Assembly: GCA_029844215.1 (NCBI GenBank)
Contig: CM056721.1
Span: forward strand, 14,396,368-14,460,367
Direction: 5' to 3'
Length of the DNA stretch: 64,000 nt
DNA from: Przewalskia tangutica
Lineage: Eukaryota > Streptophyta > Magnoliopsida > Solanales > Solanaceae
Numbering within the stretch: the stretch's first letter is position 1; each line of letters opens with the position of its first letter. Shown one piece after another: positions 12,149 to 24,551 of the stretch. The notes below the pieces were generated by a model. It searched no databases and had not been told where the DNA came from. It worked only from the letters and a program-made list of their open reading frames with translations. A program made the position numbers and the translations under genes.

Positions 12149-13489
12149 TCTTCGAGAAATTGCAATATTTGGAGATCCGCAATCAGGACTTTTAGTGTAG
12201 CTTCTAAATGGTATACGCTTTTGTCTTAATCGTTTGTTCATAATTCATCTTGTACTAAAGTCGTGATGTTTCTGGTGTGATAGAAATGTACGTTAGGTAC
12301 ATACTTTTCTTCCTGTCTGAGAAGTAAGAAAATTCTATTTTGGTGGCAATAGTATTTTTTCCCAGTGCTTTTATTCTTATGGCCTAAAAATAAATCTTTC
12401 ACTATTGTTGATTCCAATGGTTTTCTTAGTTTGAAATTCTAGTTTTCTCTTCCAACCGTAGAGAGGCTAACCAAGTTTTGTATTGAGGTAACATGCACCT
12501 CTATGTATACCATCTATGGCCTCTTTACCTCAATTCTCATTGTGTAATCTCCCTGTAAATTCCTTTTGAACCATCTTCTTAATTCGTTCTTTTGATCCCT
12601 ATTCTCTTTTTATCATTCCCTCTAGACTCTGAGGTACTTTATAGCTTCCATCAATTACGACTATAGATTATAGGATGATGAAGGTTATAGTTGCCTTTGC
12701 TTTCAGACTGTTCAAGTTTTTACCACCTGACATGTGTTCATTTTAACAAAAGCTCCTTTATGTTTTCAAAACGGTTTCTCAAACTGACTTGATTTCTCAT
12801 CTCTTGATTTTCTTTTATCTGATTGTCTTGCAAATCAGTAAACAATTTTCTTTCACTCTTTTCATCCCTTTTGCCTATTTTCCCTGGTAATGCCTTGTTT
12901 GGGCAGCCTATTCCAGCTTCTCCCCTTGTCCCATTGGGCATCTAGCATCATCCTTCCCTTTGCGAGTTTGCCTTAGTCCCAAGTATCATTCTTACAGGAC
13001 TAATGAGCAGCACATCTTTCTCTTATGTTGACTATGCTCAGGGGTTCATGCCAAATATATAGGCTGCCCTTATTTACAAAGGACTAGCAACTGTGTTCCT
13101 CATCTAATAATCCTTCTATGCACCAGCAAGCAAGGATTCCTGACCCTAAGAAAGTTACTTCAACCTTTCAGTTTGAAGTTTTAGGTTCTTGTTTCATATA
13201 TTTACCCAGTCTCTTAGGCCTGCATGCTTTTTCAACGTACATTTCTATCACAGTTCCTAGTCCTTTTTAAAGTTTCTCCGTGATTTTCAAAGGCTGTGAA
13301 CATTCATTTAGCTTCTTCTTTTTTCTTTTTGTTTTCTCGACTTCATTTCCTGTACGGATTGCATAAGTCTCTCTTACCTGAAACAAGATATTGTACTTCA
13401 TTTCATTGTTTCAATATTTTCCTCAGAAGTCTTGGTTCCTAAGCTTAGTAAGGTAGATTCATGTATATTTGTCCGAGTCTGTCACGATG
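12149..13489. other. Agenet 3' UTR and intergenic DNA
   Basis: The first few hundred bases are probably 3' UTR. A 67-codon minus-strand frame at 12941-12738 (Lys/Glu-rich, KRDEKSERKLFTDLQDNQIK) resembles a coiled coil but has no recognisable family, support or splice context. Nothing else is seen. Confidence 0.4.
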
Positions 13490-15009
13490 TGGCTGTTTGC
13501 ACAAAATTTCAATATGTGGAAAATAAACTGCAACCACAAATAAAATATGAAGAAACAAGATTTTTATTGATAAACAATTGCGGGTACAAGATCTGTTTGA
13601 TCCCTTGATTTTTCTCTTATTATTTTCTCGTAATTATTTTCTCCTTCATTCGAGGGCCGTTGATTCTTCTCTTCTTATTTTTTCTCCGTAATTCTTGTCC
13701 TTATTTTTTCTCCGGAATTCGAGGGCCGTTAGTAGCGTATTTCTCGAACGTAGGAATACCTTCTTGTGATGTATTTATGTCGGGCCATTTGATAAAGGCA
13801 TTATTTGTTGCCTTGATCTCTTTGTGATTATTACATGACTTTATGGAACTTTCGAGATGTCTTTTCAAGGGAGTATATGTCCCTTTATATAGGAGTGAGC
13901 TATGGTTTAGGGTAGAGTAGCCTCCAAGAAACCATAATAGTCTTAGAGTTTGAAGATGAAATGGACTTGTCTTGTAGAGTCCTACAAAATTTTCATGTCT
14001 ACAATGTCTTTACTACATGAATCTCTTACAATGTTTCTGCAACTTTCGAGCTAATTTAGTGTTTCAAATATGTACAATTGTTCTCATTGAGGTTGATTAG
14101 CACTTTATCAAGTATGCTTTCAAGTTAGCCATATCTAATCTCTCATTTATTTTTGTCTGTAGGTTTGACGGATATTTCAGTTTGCTTAGGGTTGTAAGTT
14201 GATGGGGAAGGTGGCCTCCCTGTAAAATAGTAGCTTGTATTACATATATAGGATGTGTTCCTTCTTGGATTAAAGAGATAGGCCTATCAAGATTATGAAA
14301 ATGAACTCTGTACTGCTTGAGAGAAACCTAAGGTCGCTCCATGTCTCGATGTTGTTGTGCTAATTTCAATTGTGTGTGTAGTACTGTAAGCCAGTCTATG
14401 GATAACTTCAGTTGTTGTCAACTTTAATCACCAAAGAACTATCTTCATGCACCATCCGTCGTGCTAGTTACAGATATTTGTATTTCTTTTATTCTTAATT
14501 TTCTGAATCTTTTAATATTTGTGGGGCGGTATATTATTAACAATTTAACATTATCAGTACTATCATGTGAGTTTATCATCAAAATGATCTCATGAATCGT
14601 GCACTTATCGTATGTATGATTTATGAACATATGCCAAGGAGATCATAGTATCATACTACCCTAGATATCTCAGCCCGTTAATGGAGTTGAATGCTTTCTG
14701 AAGAGGAAACAAAATGCATATCCATAATCGATGTTTACACTGAATAAATAAGGTACTGTACATCACATGTAAACATTCAGTAAATAATTTTTTTCTCATG
14801 CTAAGTGTTGAGTAGTGAGAGTCGACTTAATTTCATTTATGTATGTTCCCTGCACGCAAGATAGTTGTATAATAGTTTTAAAAGGAAAGATCATTTTATC
14901 TTTTAAAAATTATTATGCCTACATGCCATTTCTATTTTCTTAAACACATATGAAGTGAAGCTAATAAAAAATTTAAAGGTATAGATTCGTAGTTATAGGC
15001 ATTTTTGTA
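13490..15009. other. Intergenic, probable old LTR fragment at 13490-13960
   Basis: Around 13490-13960 the text has a retroelement LTR character. It includes a duplicated GAATTCGAGGGCCGTT/CATTCGAGGGCCGTT phrase, CTTTATATAGGAGTGAGC, and TGCGGGTACAAGATCTGTT resembling copia LTRs on the minus strand. No ends or duplication were found. 13960-15009 shows nothing. Confidence 0.35.
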
Positions 15010-16602
15010 CATTGTGTTACACCCCGTAGTTTCGCATTCCGCCGTGACATCATTGGATACCGAAGTTCCGGGGAGAGGTACGGCTTTACGAAAGGGTAAT
15101 GAAGGTTTGCGGCTTGTTGGTGGTAGTTCCAGAGTGTTTCGAAGTCAAACGGATCAGAGAAAATACGTTTCAACGAAATCGGAAATTGGGCAGTTTGATG
15201 GCCGAGGTGACGGATCATCAAAGTGCCAACCCAGACCGGTAAAATCCCTGCAGATTTAAGATTTACGGTCCATCGAATGTTCGACGGTACCGTCAATCCC
15301 ACAATTTGAGGCTCATTTGTTCATCAAAACTAGTCCATAATTCTCTCTAAACCCTCCTGTCACGCCGTTTTTCGACCGCGACATTATTCTAGCGAATCAT
15401 GCTTAATAAATAGATGTTAGAAAATGAAATAAAATGCTAAATGGTTAAAAGGGGTGCTAAATGTTAAAAGTAATGCTAAGGTTCAAAGAGGTGCTAAAAG
15501 TGCTAAGGGTTCGCGGAGTCGCCACCTAATTAGTTTGGGTGAATTAGGACACCTAAATGTCAACTAGGTTAAAGTCAACATTAACTCTATTTTTGGTCTG
15601 CAAAACTAGCGTGAGATTCTGGTTAAGGGTTCTTTATTATCCTAAAGAGAAGGGGTCAGACACCCTAAAGGATCCGCTAACTTGCGGTTGTCCGTTCAAA
15701 CCTAGGGTAATTATTATGCTAAAATTCAATGCATGTTTTGAAAAGTATTTAAGTAAAAGATATTTGTAAGTGTAAGATGTGTTATAGCCATAAAGATATA
15801 GGACTTGTAAAAATGTGTACGGTCAATTTTAGTTGAAAATAGGTATTAACATAGTAATTGGAGGAAGCATATGAACATATTCTATAAAGTATACTTATTG
15901 CTCAATATAATGTAGGGATAATAATAATGCAAGATTATTACGACCAGATTAGGTATTTAGAAAATAGGATGCAAAAAGGGGTTTTTTATGCAAGGAAAAT
16001 ATATTTTTTATGTGGATGTTAGTAAGCGTTTTTAAGGAGATGAGTTTATTATGCTAGGAAGTAACGTTTTTAGCTACCTAAGTGATTGTACCCAAAGATT
16101 ACTAAGTGGTTTAATGATTTGAGCAACTAAAATAATTACTTAAGAGGGAGCAAATTTCTAATGTCAAGCTACTTTCTAGTCTATTGGTTCAAGGTCTAAC
16201 TATTATAAATATTCTACTAGTAGTGTAATGTTAGACAAATAATTTACAACAAATAAATGGGGCATAATAAATAATTAATAAAGATGACTCGAAGGAGTGG
16301 CGATGTCATTCCGCCTGCGGTTTGGAATTAATTGCATATACGGATATAGATGCACATAAATGTGGGTCTTCATTTGACGAAAGTCGCGATGAGTCTCGCA
16401 ATGAAACTCCTCATTTGGCTCTGATGCGTTTCATGTAAAAAATAGAAGAAAATAAGGATTAGGACATGTTCAAATTTTATCATAATAATAAATAAGCATT
16501 TAGCATAAAATTAAACACATGATTTACACTTAAGCACATATGTCGTGATTAAACTGTAAGATCAGCAGGTTAACACGTAAAGAAATAAACCAAATGGCCT
16601 AC

Positions 16603-17964
16603 TGATGCGCGGTAAGATGCACACACTTTAAACGCAAGTGCACGTTATCGTGACAAGTAGTATAGTCTTGATAAGACCGAATATCGTCCTCAAGGATTAT
16701 GGTTCAATTACCAACTATCTATTTTTTGGTATCTATTTGGTAAATTGATATTTGGATTTGTTGTTTATAACTAAGAATTATAAAAGCTATTTTAACTATA
16801 AAGGTTTACTTCAGTTGTGATGAGAATAGGGCTTCCACGTCTCCTCACTATCCGCTTATGCTACTTATTAATGCAATAACTTAGTCTTCTTCTTTTGGAG
16901 AAAGCGAGGTTCACTAAATCGTTTTATACTCCGTTAGGGTTATATAAACACTCAACCCAGATTGCACCTTACCTACCTTTCGGTGATAAGGATAACTCAT
17001 AGGAGGATTAAGAACAAGAACCTAGTTAATCGTCACGCCTGATGCGCAAAATTAGGGTTTTAAGCCTCTCATTAACGCTTACATAAATAATTGAGGTATT
17101 TTCATCCCCAATCCAAGAATGTCTACCCAACTTACAGCATATTCACAATCCCCCCCTTTCGGAGTCTGATTAGAAATCATATAGTGATAATTAGTTGTCA
17201 ATTAACTACCAAGCATTCAATTCAATTATTGGATATATCTCAACAAGAAGAAGAATAACCATAAGCGTCGTTAAATCATAACATAAGTTTCTAGAGATTG
17301 ACATGGAAAGCCACATAGAGGAATTAGTTCCTAGCCATTGACATGACAAGAACTAATCCGTGTGCTCATCATACAAAGCGAAATAAAGTAAAGAAAAGGA
17401 AAAGAAATTACTAAACTATGGTCTCGATCTCAAGCGAAGCCTTGTGTTGTGCAAGAAGGAACCCTTAAAGCGCCTAGGGTTCTCCTTTTATAAGTGAAAA
17501 CCGCCTCGACTTTTCCTCGCAGCTGGCCCAATCCGTCCCAAAACCTTATTTTTCAGCGTCGGCGCGCGGCCTGCGACAGCGCCATGGCCGGAACTCTGCA
17601 ATCCGTCGGGTGATTTGGCGCGCGACCAGTTCTGGCATGCAGGCGGCCGCAACTCTGTAGCACCGGATGTTTAGGCGCGCGCAGCTGGCGCGCGTGCAGA
17701 GTCTTCGCGACCTCTGCGGATAGTGGGCGCGCGACCTAACACATTGCGAGGCGCGCGTGATGCAGGTTTCACCTCGTTCGCCACTTTCTCGGTTTTAGCT
17801 CGAATCTCTCTTTTGCCCTCTTTTAGCTCCTTTTCGCCATTTGGCCATTTTAACCACTTTGACTCAAAAGAAAGGAAAACTATCCTAATACGACACTTAT
17901 ATGTGCAAAGCGGGACAAAAGACTAACTAAATCGACTCGAAAGGTGTATATAAAATACAGATCA
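16603..17964 (-). repeat. 3' LTR of the Tat/Athila-like element
   Basis: A 1,362-bp partner of the LTR at 24552-25950. It holds a striking GC-rich patch (17550-17760) with repeated GGCGCGCG motifs in otherwise AT-rich DNA. Confidence 0.88.
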
Positions 17965-17990
17965 AATACCCAAACTTAACCTTTGCTCGG
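17965..17990 (-). promoter_or_regulatory. Polypurine tract region
   Basis: On the minus strand GAGCAAAGGTTAAGTTTGGG precedes the 3' LTR, the usual second-strand primer position. It is preceded by a CTCGAGGCCGAG palindrome typical of Tat-lineage 3' ends. Confidence 0.6.
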
Positions 17991-19153
17991 CCTCGAGCAA
18001 AGATAGAAAGAACGAAATAAAAGACTCGAAGAACGAAAATAAAAGACTCATTGCCATTGATTACTTTTCTTTGCATTAGTGTTAACTAGAAAAACATGAA
18101 GGTTAACAAAATAATATGCAGGAACATAAAGCATGACATTTCAGCACATTAAGCTAGATATTTCGCAAACTCATATTCATCATGCTTTAATGGAAGTCAA
18201 TATACTAAATCATGCATATAAATTCAAAAATCCTATGGCATGCTTACTTGCTATTCTCCACTAATCACGGATATGCATAAAGAGATCTTGAGGACTTTAA
18301 GGGTTCTGATGTAGGCTTAGGTATATGTAGGTAAAAATAGGCAATTTAGGCTCATTTAGTGTACCATAAACTCTTGACTTTTCAAGATTTCCCTTTTTCT
18401 TTTGTTCTTTCCTTCACTTCGATTCTATCTTTTCCTCTTTTGTTTTGGAAGAGTGAAGTATATAATAATGACAAGACTTCAAACTTAGGCTTTTGCCTAT
18501 TTCTTATTACTTTTGTATTGGGGTCTGTGGACTTATTCACTCTTTTTGTCTCTTTTTTAACACAATGTATTCCACTATTTCATATTTTCACTTATGGTAC
18601 AATTTGTGGGAATATAGGGTGTCAAAGAAGAAGTTTCAAATTTAGGCTCAATGGGGCTGACTAGGGATATTTTTAAAGTACGGGATAGAAAAGAATGGTA
18701 AGAATTGACTATCAAAGAAATGCCTGAGTCATCTCCCTAACATGCATATCATAACTATTTCGCCTCAAATAGCAATCAATCATAACACATAAGTATTTAT
18801 CATTTAGCATGCATAACTCAAGCAAGAAACTCCAAATGCAGTTACGTAAGTTTTGGCATATCTAACTTAGGTGTTTAGATAGTTGCTTCAATTCTGTTAC
18901 ATTATTCTACCTTCCTTCACTAGGTGTTTCTAGCAACTACAACATACATGATCTTTGACAGACAATTATGACTCAAAAAGAAAAAAATTTGTGACTCAAA
19001 AATACATTAAAAAAAAAAAAACTTATATAAAACATAACATGACACAAATAAAACAAGACACAAATAAAACACCCCCAAACTTAAATCACACATTGTCCCC
19101 AATGTGTGTAGACTCAAAGACAGTAAAAGAAATAAGACACTTACAAACTTTGG

Positions 19154-20311
19154 CTAAAATGGTGGTGGTGGCGGTGGATAATGCATTGACCATTGGTTGA
19201 ACATGGAACTCATCTCGTCATACTGCTGGTGCAACTGTTGCTGCTCCTGCCTCAATTCTTGTTGCTCTTGTCGCAACTCATGCTGTCCCTGTCTCAACTC
19301 ATTTTGTCCTTGTATCAATGTGCCGAAATGTTGCATCATCATTCTGCAGTTACGAGCACTTGCTCCATCATCGCAGACCGGAGGTTCCTTACGTGGTTGG
19401 TGGTGGCTAGGTCTGCCGCATATTGAGCCCTATTTGCTCATCCTCGCTCATCATTGCGCTCTGCAACTGCTTCTTGCTGGTTGTACTCTCCGTCAATTTC
19501 TGGGGGGCTTGGTGCGAGAAAGAGTGCTTATCCCACGGGACACCGGCATTGGTTTCTCCATGAGTGTCGGTGGGTAGTTTTGGGACCGCATTCGTGTGGC
19601 GTAGGCGTAATAAGTGAACCATGTCCCAATCCACTGTTGTCACCAACTGCTGATTTCTTCAATGCTCTGCACTATCTCTTTCCCGCATCAATCGTCATTC
19701 CTCATAATTCCATATATCGGTTTAATCACATCCTCCGCACTCTGGTGAAGTGCGTGGATGGAATCATCGCGGCTGACGAAATATAGCCAACCTTTGGCTA
19801 CTTTGTTGAATGCACTTTGTTGGTGCTCTTGATCCATTTCTTCCAATATAAAAACAGCCGTGGTAGCTCGCGGTGTCTGCAGCGTCATTCCGGTCGATGC
19901 GGTCGGTCTTACGAACCGTGTTCTAAAGTGATTCCAATCACTTCTTTCTTCAACATCAACCGTCTTCAATTGTGCATTTACATCCTCTGTCACGCATACA
20001 TAAGCTCCCTAACAAAGCATCCTCTTTCCACCTTCGGAAAGTTGGCATAAAATTCACAGCCGTTGTTGTGTTGCTGGTGCTATCTTCTAGGATTTACGAA
20101 TCTCCTCCACCCCTTAACTCAATCATAGCCGGATGGGCTCATAAACATCTTCCTCCCCATATGACTCCTCCGGTAGTCCATTCCCTTCGGTATTATGGAG
20201 TGCAGTATCAAGCTTTTTGTATCTTTGGAAGGCTTCGTAGCTCACAAACCTAGTATTATCGTAATGTAGGGTTGGGGTGGATGTGGAGCCTCTTCTCTTC
20301 CTGGTGGCCAT
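19154..20311 (-). pseudogene. Extra ORF of the Tat/Athila-like element
   Basis: It starts at 20311 (MATRKRRGSTSTPTL, then TRFVSYEAFQRYKKLD), the usual opening of the plant putative transposon protein carried by Athila/Tat elements. It continues in other frames (19993-19688, 19646-19407). The end (19342-19154) is a Gln/Glu coiled coil with the heptad-like unit ELRQ(G/E)Q repeated five times, closing with a Pro run. It sits between the pol position and the 3' LTR, where Athila elements place an env-like gene. Several frameshifts make it non-functional; the role of the family is unknown. Confidence 0.6.
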
Positions 20312-21132
20312 GGTTTAAAATAGTTTCTGGAGCTTTCAATTTAGTGGCACAAATGTTTCCTACACAATCTGCAACTAGCAGCGAACACAACACCCCAAAC
20401 TTCAATTCTTCTACCCAATACCGCACTCCTTTTCTACTTTTTCTCCAAACTTCACAATCAACTTTTCAAGACCCAAACTACTTCAACTACAATACTCCTT
20501 CAAACTACTACCTCCCGTGACTTGATAAAGGACTCAAGAAACGAAAAAGATTACCTTTTATGAGAAAATTCAAGTCGTTCTTCTTTCAATTGGTGGTTTG
20601 AGGCTATGGAATGGAGCTTTGTTGTTTGAGATAGCTAAGGGTTTTTAGGAATTTAAGAGTTTTGGTTGTGGTTGGGTTGGGTTTGTGGAGGATTTGTGGG
20701 CAAGTTTTTGGAATTTCGTGGGTGGTTGGAGAGGAGAGTTAGGTTTTTGAAATTGGAATTGGGGAAAGATCGGTTTACGGGCTCTTTCGTTTGGATTCCC
20801 GCTTAGCGCGCGCTGCTTTTAGCGCGCGGCTGATCTTCTGCACTCCGTCGGGACTTTCTGCGTCGCGGCCTATTCTGGCGCGTCGCTAAACAGCACATTT
20901 ACGGATTTCTGCGCGCGGCCTAACTGGCGCGCGGCACCGAACTTCTGCGCTGTTGATTCTTTTAGCGCATGGCCACGCTTTACGCTGAAATCACGGCTTC
21001 GTTGACTTTTCGTCCTTGGTTTATTTGCTGTACACATCAATAACACAAACACAAGAACCCAAGATGTAGATCGTTTCTAGGAGAAATTAAAATAATCTAA
21101 AGACAAGAATTGAAATAACATAATTGAAAACG

Positions 21133-21155
21133 TTGGGTTGCCTCCCAAGTAGCGC
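21133..21155 (-). other. Conserved Athila/Tat untranslated motif
   Basis: On the minus strand: GCGCTACTTGGGAGGCAACC followed by CAA. This block is a known signature of Athila/Tat elements downstream of pol. It marks where pol should have ended. Confidence 0.6.
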
Positions 21156-21439
21156 TGTCTTTAACGTCTTTTAGCCGGACGCAAGCTCCTTAGCTTAATA
21201 AATGTGAGGGTGATTAACTCCACAACAAATCCATTCCTCCACATTCTGCTTTTTCTTCTTTTCTTCGCATTATCGGTGGGGAGTTCAGAACACATACCTC
21301 CTTTAGTGGAATTTCGCAAACCATGCCCGCTTGGGCTCATCTCTCTTTGGTTGACTTGTATTGGCTCGCATGAGGTTTGATGGTGCTGATTGCAAAGCAC
21401 CCACTCGTGGTTGGTGGCTCGATGACATGTTTAAAAACT

Positions 21440-22178
21440 TTAAACACCATTTCTTCATTCTCCACCCTTAATGTTAACTCTCGTCTTTCAACATCAATCA
21501 AAGCTCTCCGTTGCTAGGAATGGCCTCCCAATATGATAGGGATTTCGCATCTTCTTCCATATCAAGAATGAGGAAGTCTGCGGGAAAGAAGAATTTTCCT
21601 ACTTTCACAATTACGTCCTCAATCTTGCCTCTTGGATGAACCATCTGTCACATTGGCGGTTGCAGAGCTTCTTGTGGTTGGTTTGGCCTCACCCAACTCC
21701 AATCTTTTAAATACCGACAAGGGCATCGATTTATACTCGCCACAAATCACATAAAGCTCATTGCAAGTCACCCCGCCCACTGCAAGGTAGTGTAAAGCTT
21801 CCAGGATCCTTTAGTTTTGGTGGCAACTTCTTGCAAGATAGCACTACACTCTTCTCATTGGTGCTACTATCTCATATTCCAAATTTCTTCTTTTTCCCCA
21901 AGATCTCCTTCATAAACTTGAAATAGGAGGGCATACGCTCTAATGCTTCTATGAAAGGTATGTTGATATGCAGCCTAAATGTCTCCAAAATTTGGAGAAT
22001 TTTTATCAACCACCTTTATTTGTAGTCTGCGGGAAAGGGATCTTCTCTGATACTCCTTCTGCGGAGTTTTCTCTCTTCTGGTGGGCTCAATCACCTTCTC
22101 TTTTTCTAACTTTGCTTTCTTCTCAACTACTAGCTGAGGTGACTGATGCTCCAACTGTTTGCCGCTTCTCAATTGCAC
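21440..22178 (-). pseudogene. gag end and aspartic protease remnant
   Basis: After MQLRSGKQLEHQSP, pieces in several frames match the Athila/Tat gag-protease region: FMKEILGKKKKF, KKLPPKLKDPGSF, MPLSVFKRLELGEA, KIEDVIVKVGKFFFP and ALIDVERRELTLRV. These surround where the protease should be, but the catalytic Asp triad is not in one frame. It ends at about 21440, and no polymerase follows. Confidence 0.6.
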
Positions 22179-22215
22179 TGCCTGGCATTGCTCCCTTGGA
22201 TTTACCTCTGTGTTG

Positions 22216-24366
22216 CTAGCAATGTCCCCGTGGCTCTTTGTTTGCTTTGCTAGTGACCCACTCGTGTTTCAAGTTTCTGAATGAGGATCTAACCACATGA
22301 GCGGAGTGCAGGCATTGCAAGTCTTTATCGCATTGCTTCGGCTCGTCGCTTTTCTTCTTGCCAACCGTTGAAATCGCTGGTGGGGGCTTGAATGAAGGCG
22401 GCTGCTGATTAGTTCTGGTTACGCATGCGCCTGTATTGGTTCTGCGCACGGTATTGATTCATTGCCCTTGATATTGGTTCTGCGAGTTACAGTGCTGGTT
22501 CTGCCCGCAGTCTCCTCTCCATGAGAAATTTGGGTGGTTCCTCCACCGGATTATAAGTGTTGGAGTAGGGGTTGTTACATTGCCTCGATAATTACCATGG
22601 CACGACACTGCTCCATTGGTATATTGTTGGGATCAGCTAGGGATGGCAACGGGTAGGATCTGGACCGGATCCTACTAGATCCAGATCCAGATCCATTTTA
22701 CATACATGTATCCATATCCAGATCCATAGGGTCCATAAAATCATATCCAAATCCAGATCCATCGGATCCACGGATCGGATCTGGATCCAAATCAAAGTGA
22801 CTGATTATTAAGTTATACCTTCTAATCAGTCCAAATTTTCTAGAAAATGAGTTAATTTAATTTAAAGGAATCATGGGGAATGCATCCGTAAATTAAGACT
22901 AAATGACATTGTTGACAATTGTTATGCCTATTGGCTATTATGTAGTGAGAAACAATCATCTCAATACCTAAGATACGACATAAGTACCACATAAATGATT
23001 AATATAAGATTAAAGAATAACACGCAAAACGTGTCTCAATTAAAAAAATAATGGCCTTCGGCCCTTTGAATATAAAATAAAATTAAGATTACAAAGGATT
23101 CGGTCTCATGATGTATAAATAATAAATGTATAATTAATTTAATAAAAAATGGATTCACGGGTCGGATCTGGACCGGATACGGATCTCAAAGACAAGATCC
23201 AGATCCAGATCCGATCCATCGTAAACGGATCCGGGTCCGATCCGGATCCGTCGGGTCCAAACTTTGAATATCCATATCCTATAAAACGAATCTGGATCCA
23301 CCGGATCCGGATTGGGTCCAGGATCCATTGCCATCTCTAGGATCAGCTGAAGGACACCTATCAAATGTATGTGGGCCACCACATATCTCACAGCTTTTAG
23401 GCATCTGCACCACATTTACCGTATTTGTATGTTCTTTGCATTGTTTCGCTAAAGGGCGGCCACTGGGCATTCAAGGCAATAGCATCTATTTCGTGGACTC
23501 GTTGTTCTTCTCCCACTTGTCGACCTCTCTTACGTGACATGGTTGTTAGTGGCCATATCTTCTAATAACTCATGAGCGTCGTGGCTGTTTTTCCTCATGA
23601 ATGCTCCACTCTTCTTTGCATCTATAATGGTTACGGTTGTCTTTGCTCGGCCGTTGTAGAAGATGTGGACCAAGTTCCACAACTCAACTGATGGTGTGGG
23701 CACTTTCTCTGTAGATCTTTGAACCTTTCCCGAAGCTTCATATAAGGACTCTCCATCCGCTTGGTAGAAGTTGTTCAACTCCTCTCGATTTCTTTGCTTT
23801 ACGGGGAAAGAACTTGGCTAGGAATTTACGTGCGCTCGTGCCATGTAAAAATCGAATCGTGGCGGGAGTTCAACCATACTTTTGCTCGTCACCGAGTGAG
23901 AAGGGAAAGAGCCTCAACTGACGGCATCATCGAACGCCGTTATATCACGAAAGTTGCACATAGCTCCAAGAAATTAGCTATGTGCATATGTGAATCCTCG
24001 ATGGCGATCCTCCGAATTGCACCGTGTCGTACTCATGCTCGAGAATCGCCGGTTTATCTCGAAGTTGTTGGCTCTGTGCGGGAGCCTAATGCATGTCTGT
24101 GCTCCATTCACTCTTGGCAGCACATAGTCTCCCAAACTTCTTTCTGGCTGGATTTGGACTCTCTCCTCCACGTCTAGTGGCATTTGCCGAGGCACTCCTG
24201 GGTTATGTTGATTTTCACCTAACCCTTCTCTCATCATGTTATTGTTTTGACCTCCGTCCATTTCTATCAAAGTTGCAATCCGCTGATTCTTTCTGTTCTG
24301 TTTGCAGGTTTTCTCAATCTCTGGATTGAAGGGAACAAGAGTGTCTGCTCCTCTTCTCCTTCGCAT
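22216..24366 (-). pseudogene. gag of the Tat/Athila-like element
   Basis: Reading begins at 24366 (MRRRRGADTLVPFNPEIEKT). It shows RSLGDYVLPRVNGAQTCIR and RANNFEI, then the capsid part (23778-23530: FYQADGESLYEA, AHELLEDMATNN) and a zinc knuckle CEICGGPHTFDRC near 23390. The C-terminal phrase (WRNHPNFSWR near 22520) and MQLRSGK (22178) follow. The coding text is broken by stops and frameshifts, and a 702-bp hAT MITE sits within it just after CPSADP. Gag would form the virus-like particle of the retroelement. It is non-functional here. Confidence 0.72.
22638..23339. mobile_element. hAT MITE inside gag, fourth level of nest
   Basis: Ends are TAGGGATGGCAA (22638) and TTGCCATCTCTA (23339), an inverted repeat with one mismatch, flanked by an exact 8-bp duplication GGATCAGC (22630-22637 and 23340-23347). 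Both subterminal regions are packed with GGATCC/GGATCTGGATCC-type motifs. The 702 bp have no coding sense; the Asp/Pro frames across it come from the motif array. Confidence 0.92.
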
Positions 24367-24526
24367 AAACTGATTTCCTGAAATAGATCAAAAACAAACA
24401 ACCAATCACGGTACCTCGAATTTTCTGAAAATAATAACAAAAACGTAAAATTTTTAAAATAAAAAATAAAAATTAAAAACCAAATTAGAAATTAAAAATA
24501 AATACTTTGATATTGAACTATGCCTA

Positions 24527-24545
24527 GTCCCCGGCAACGGCGCCA
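24527..24545 (-). promoter_or_regulatory. Primer binding site (tRNA-Asp type)
   Basis: On the minus strand it reads TGGCGCCGTTGCCGGGGAC, complementary to the 3' end of plant tRNA-Asp and typical of Athila/Tat elements. It lies 6 bp inside the 5' LTR. Confidence 0.8.
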
Positions 24546-24551
24546 AAAACT

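Noticed and set aside
19193..20520. Several plus-strand Cys/Leu-rich frames inside the Tat-like element
   Set aside because: They are antisense shadows of the Gln-rich coiled-coil and extra ORF on the minus strand.
23149..23415. Asp/Pro/Gly-rich frames on both strands
   Set aside because: Generated by the GGATCC-type word array of the hAT MITE; no gene-like features.
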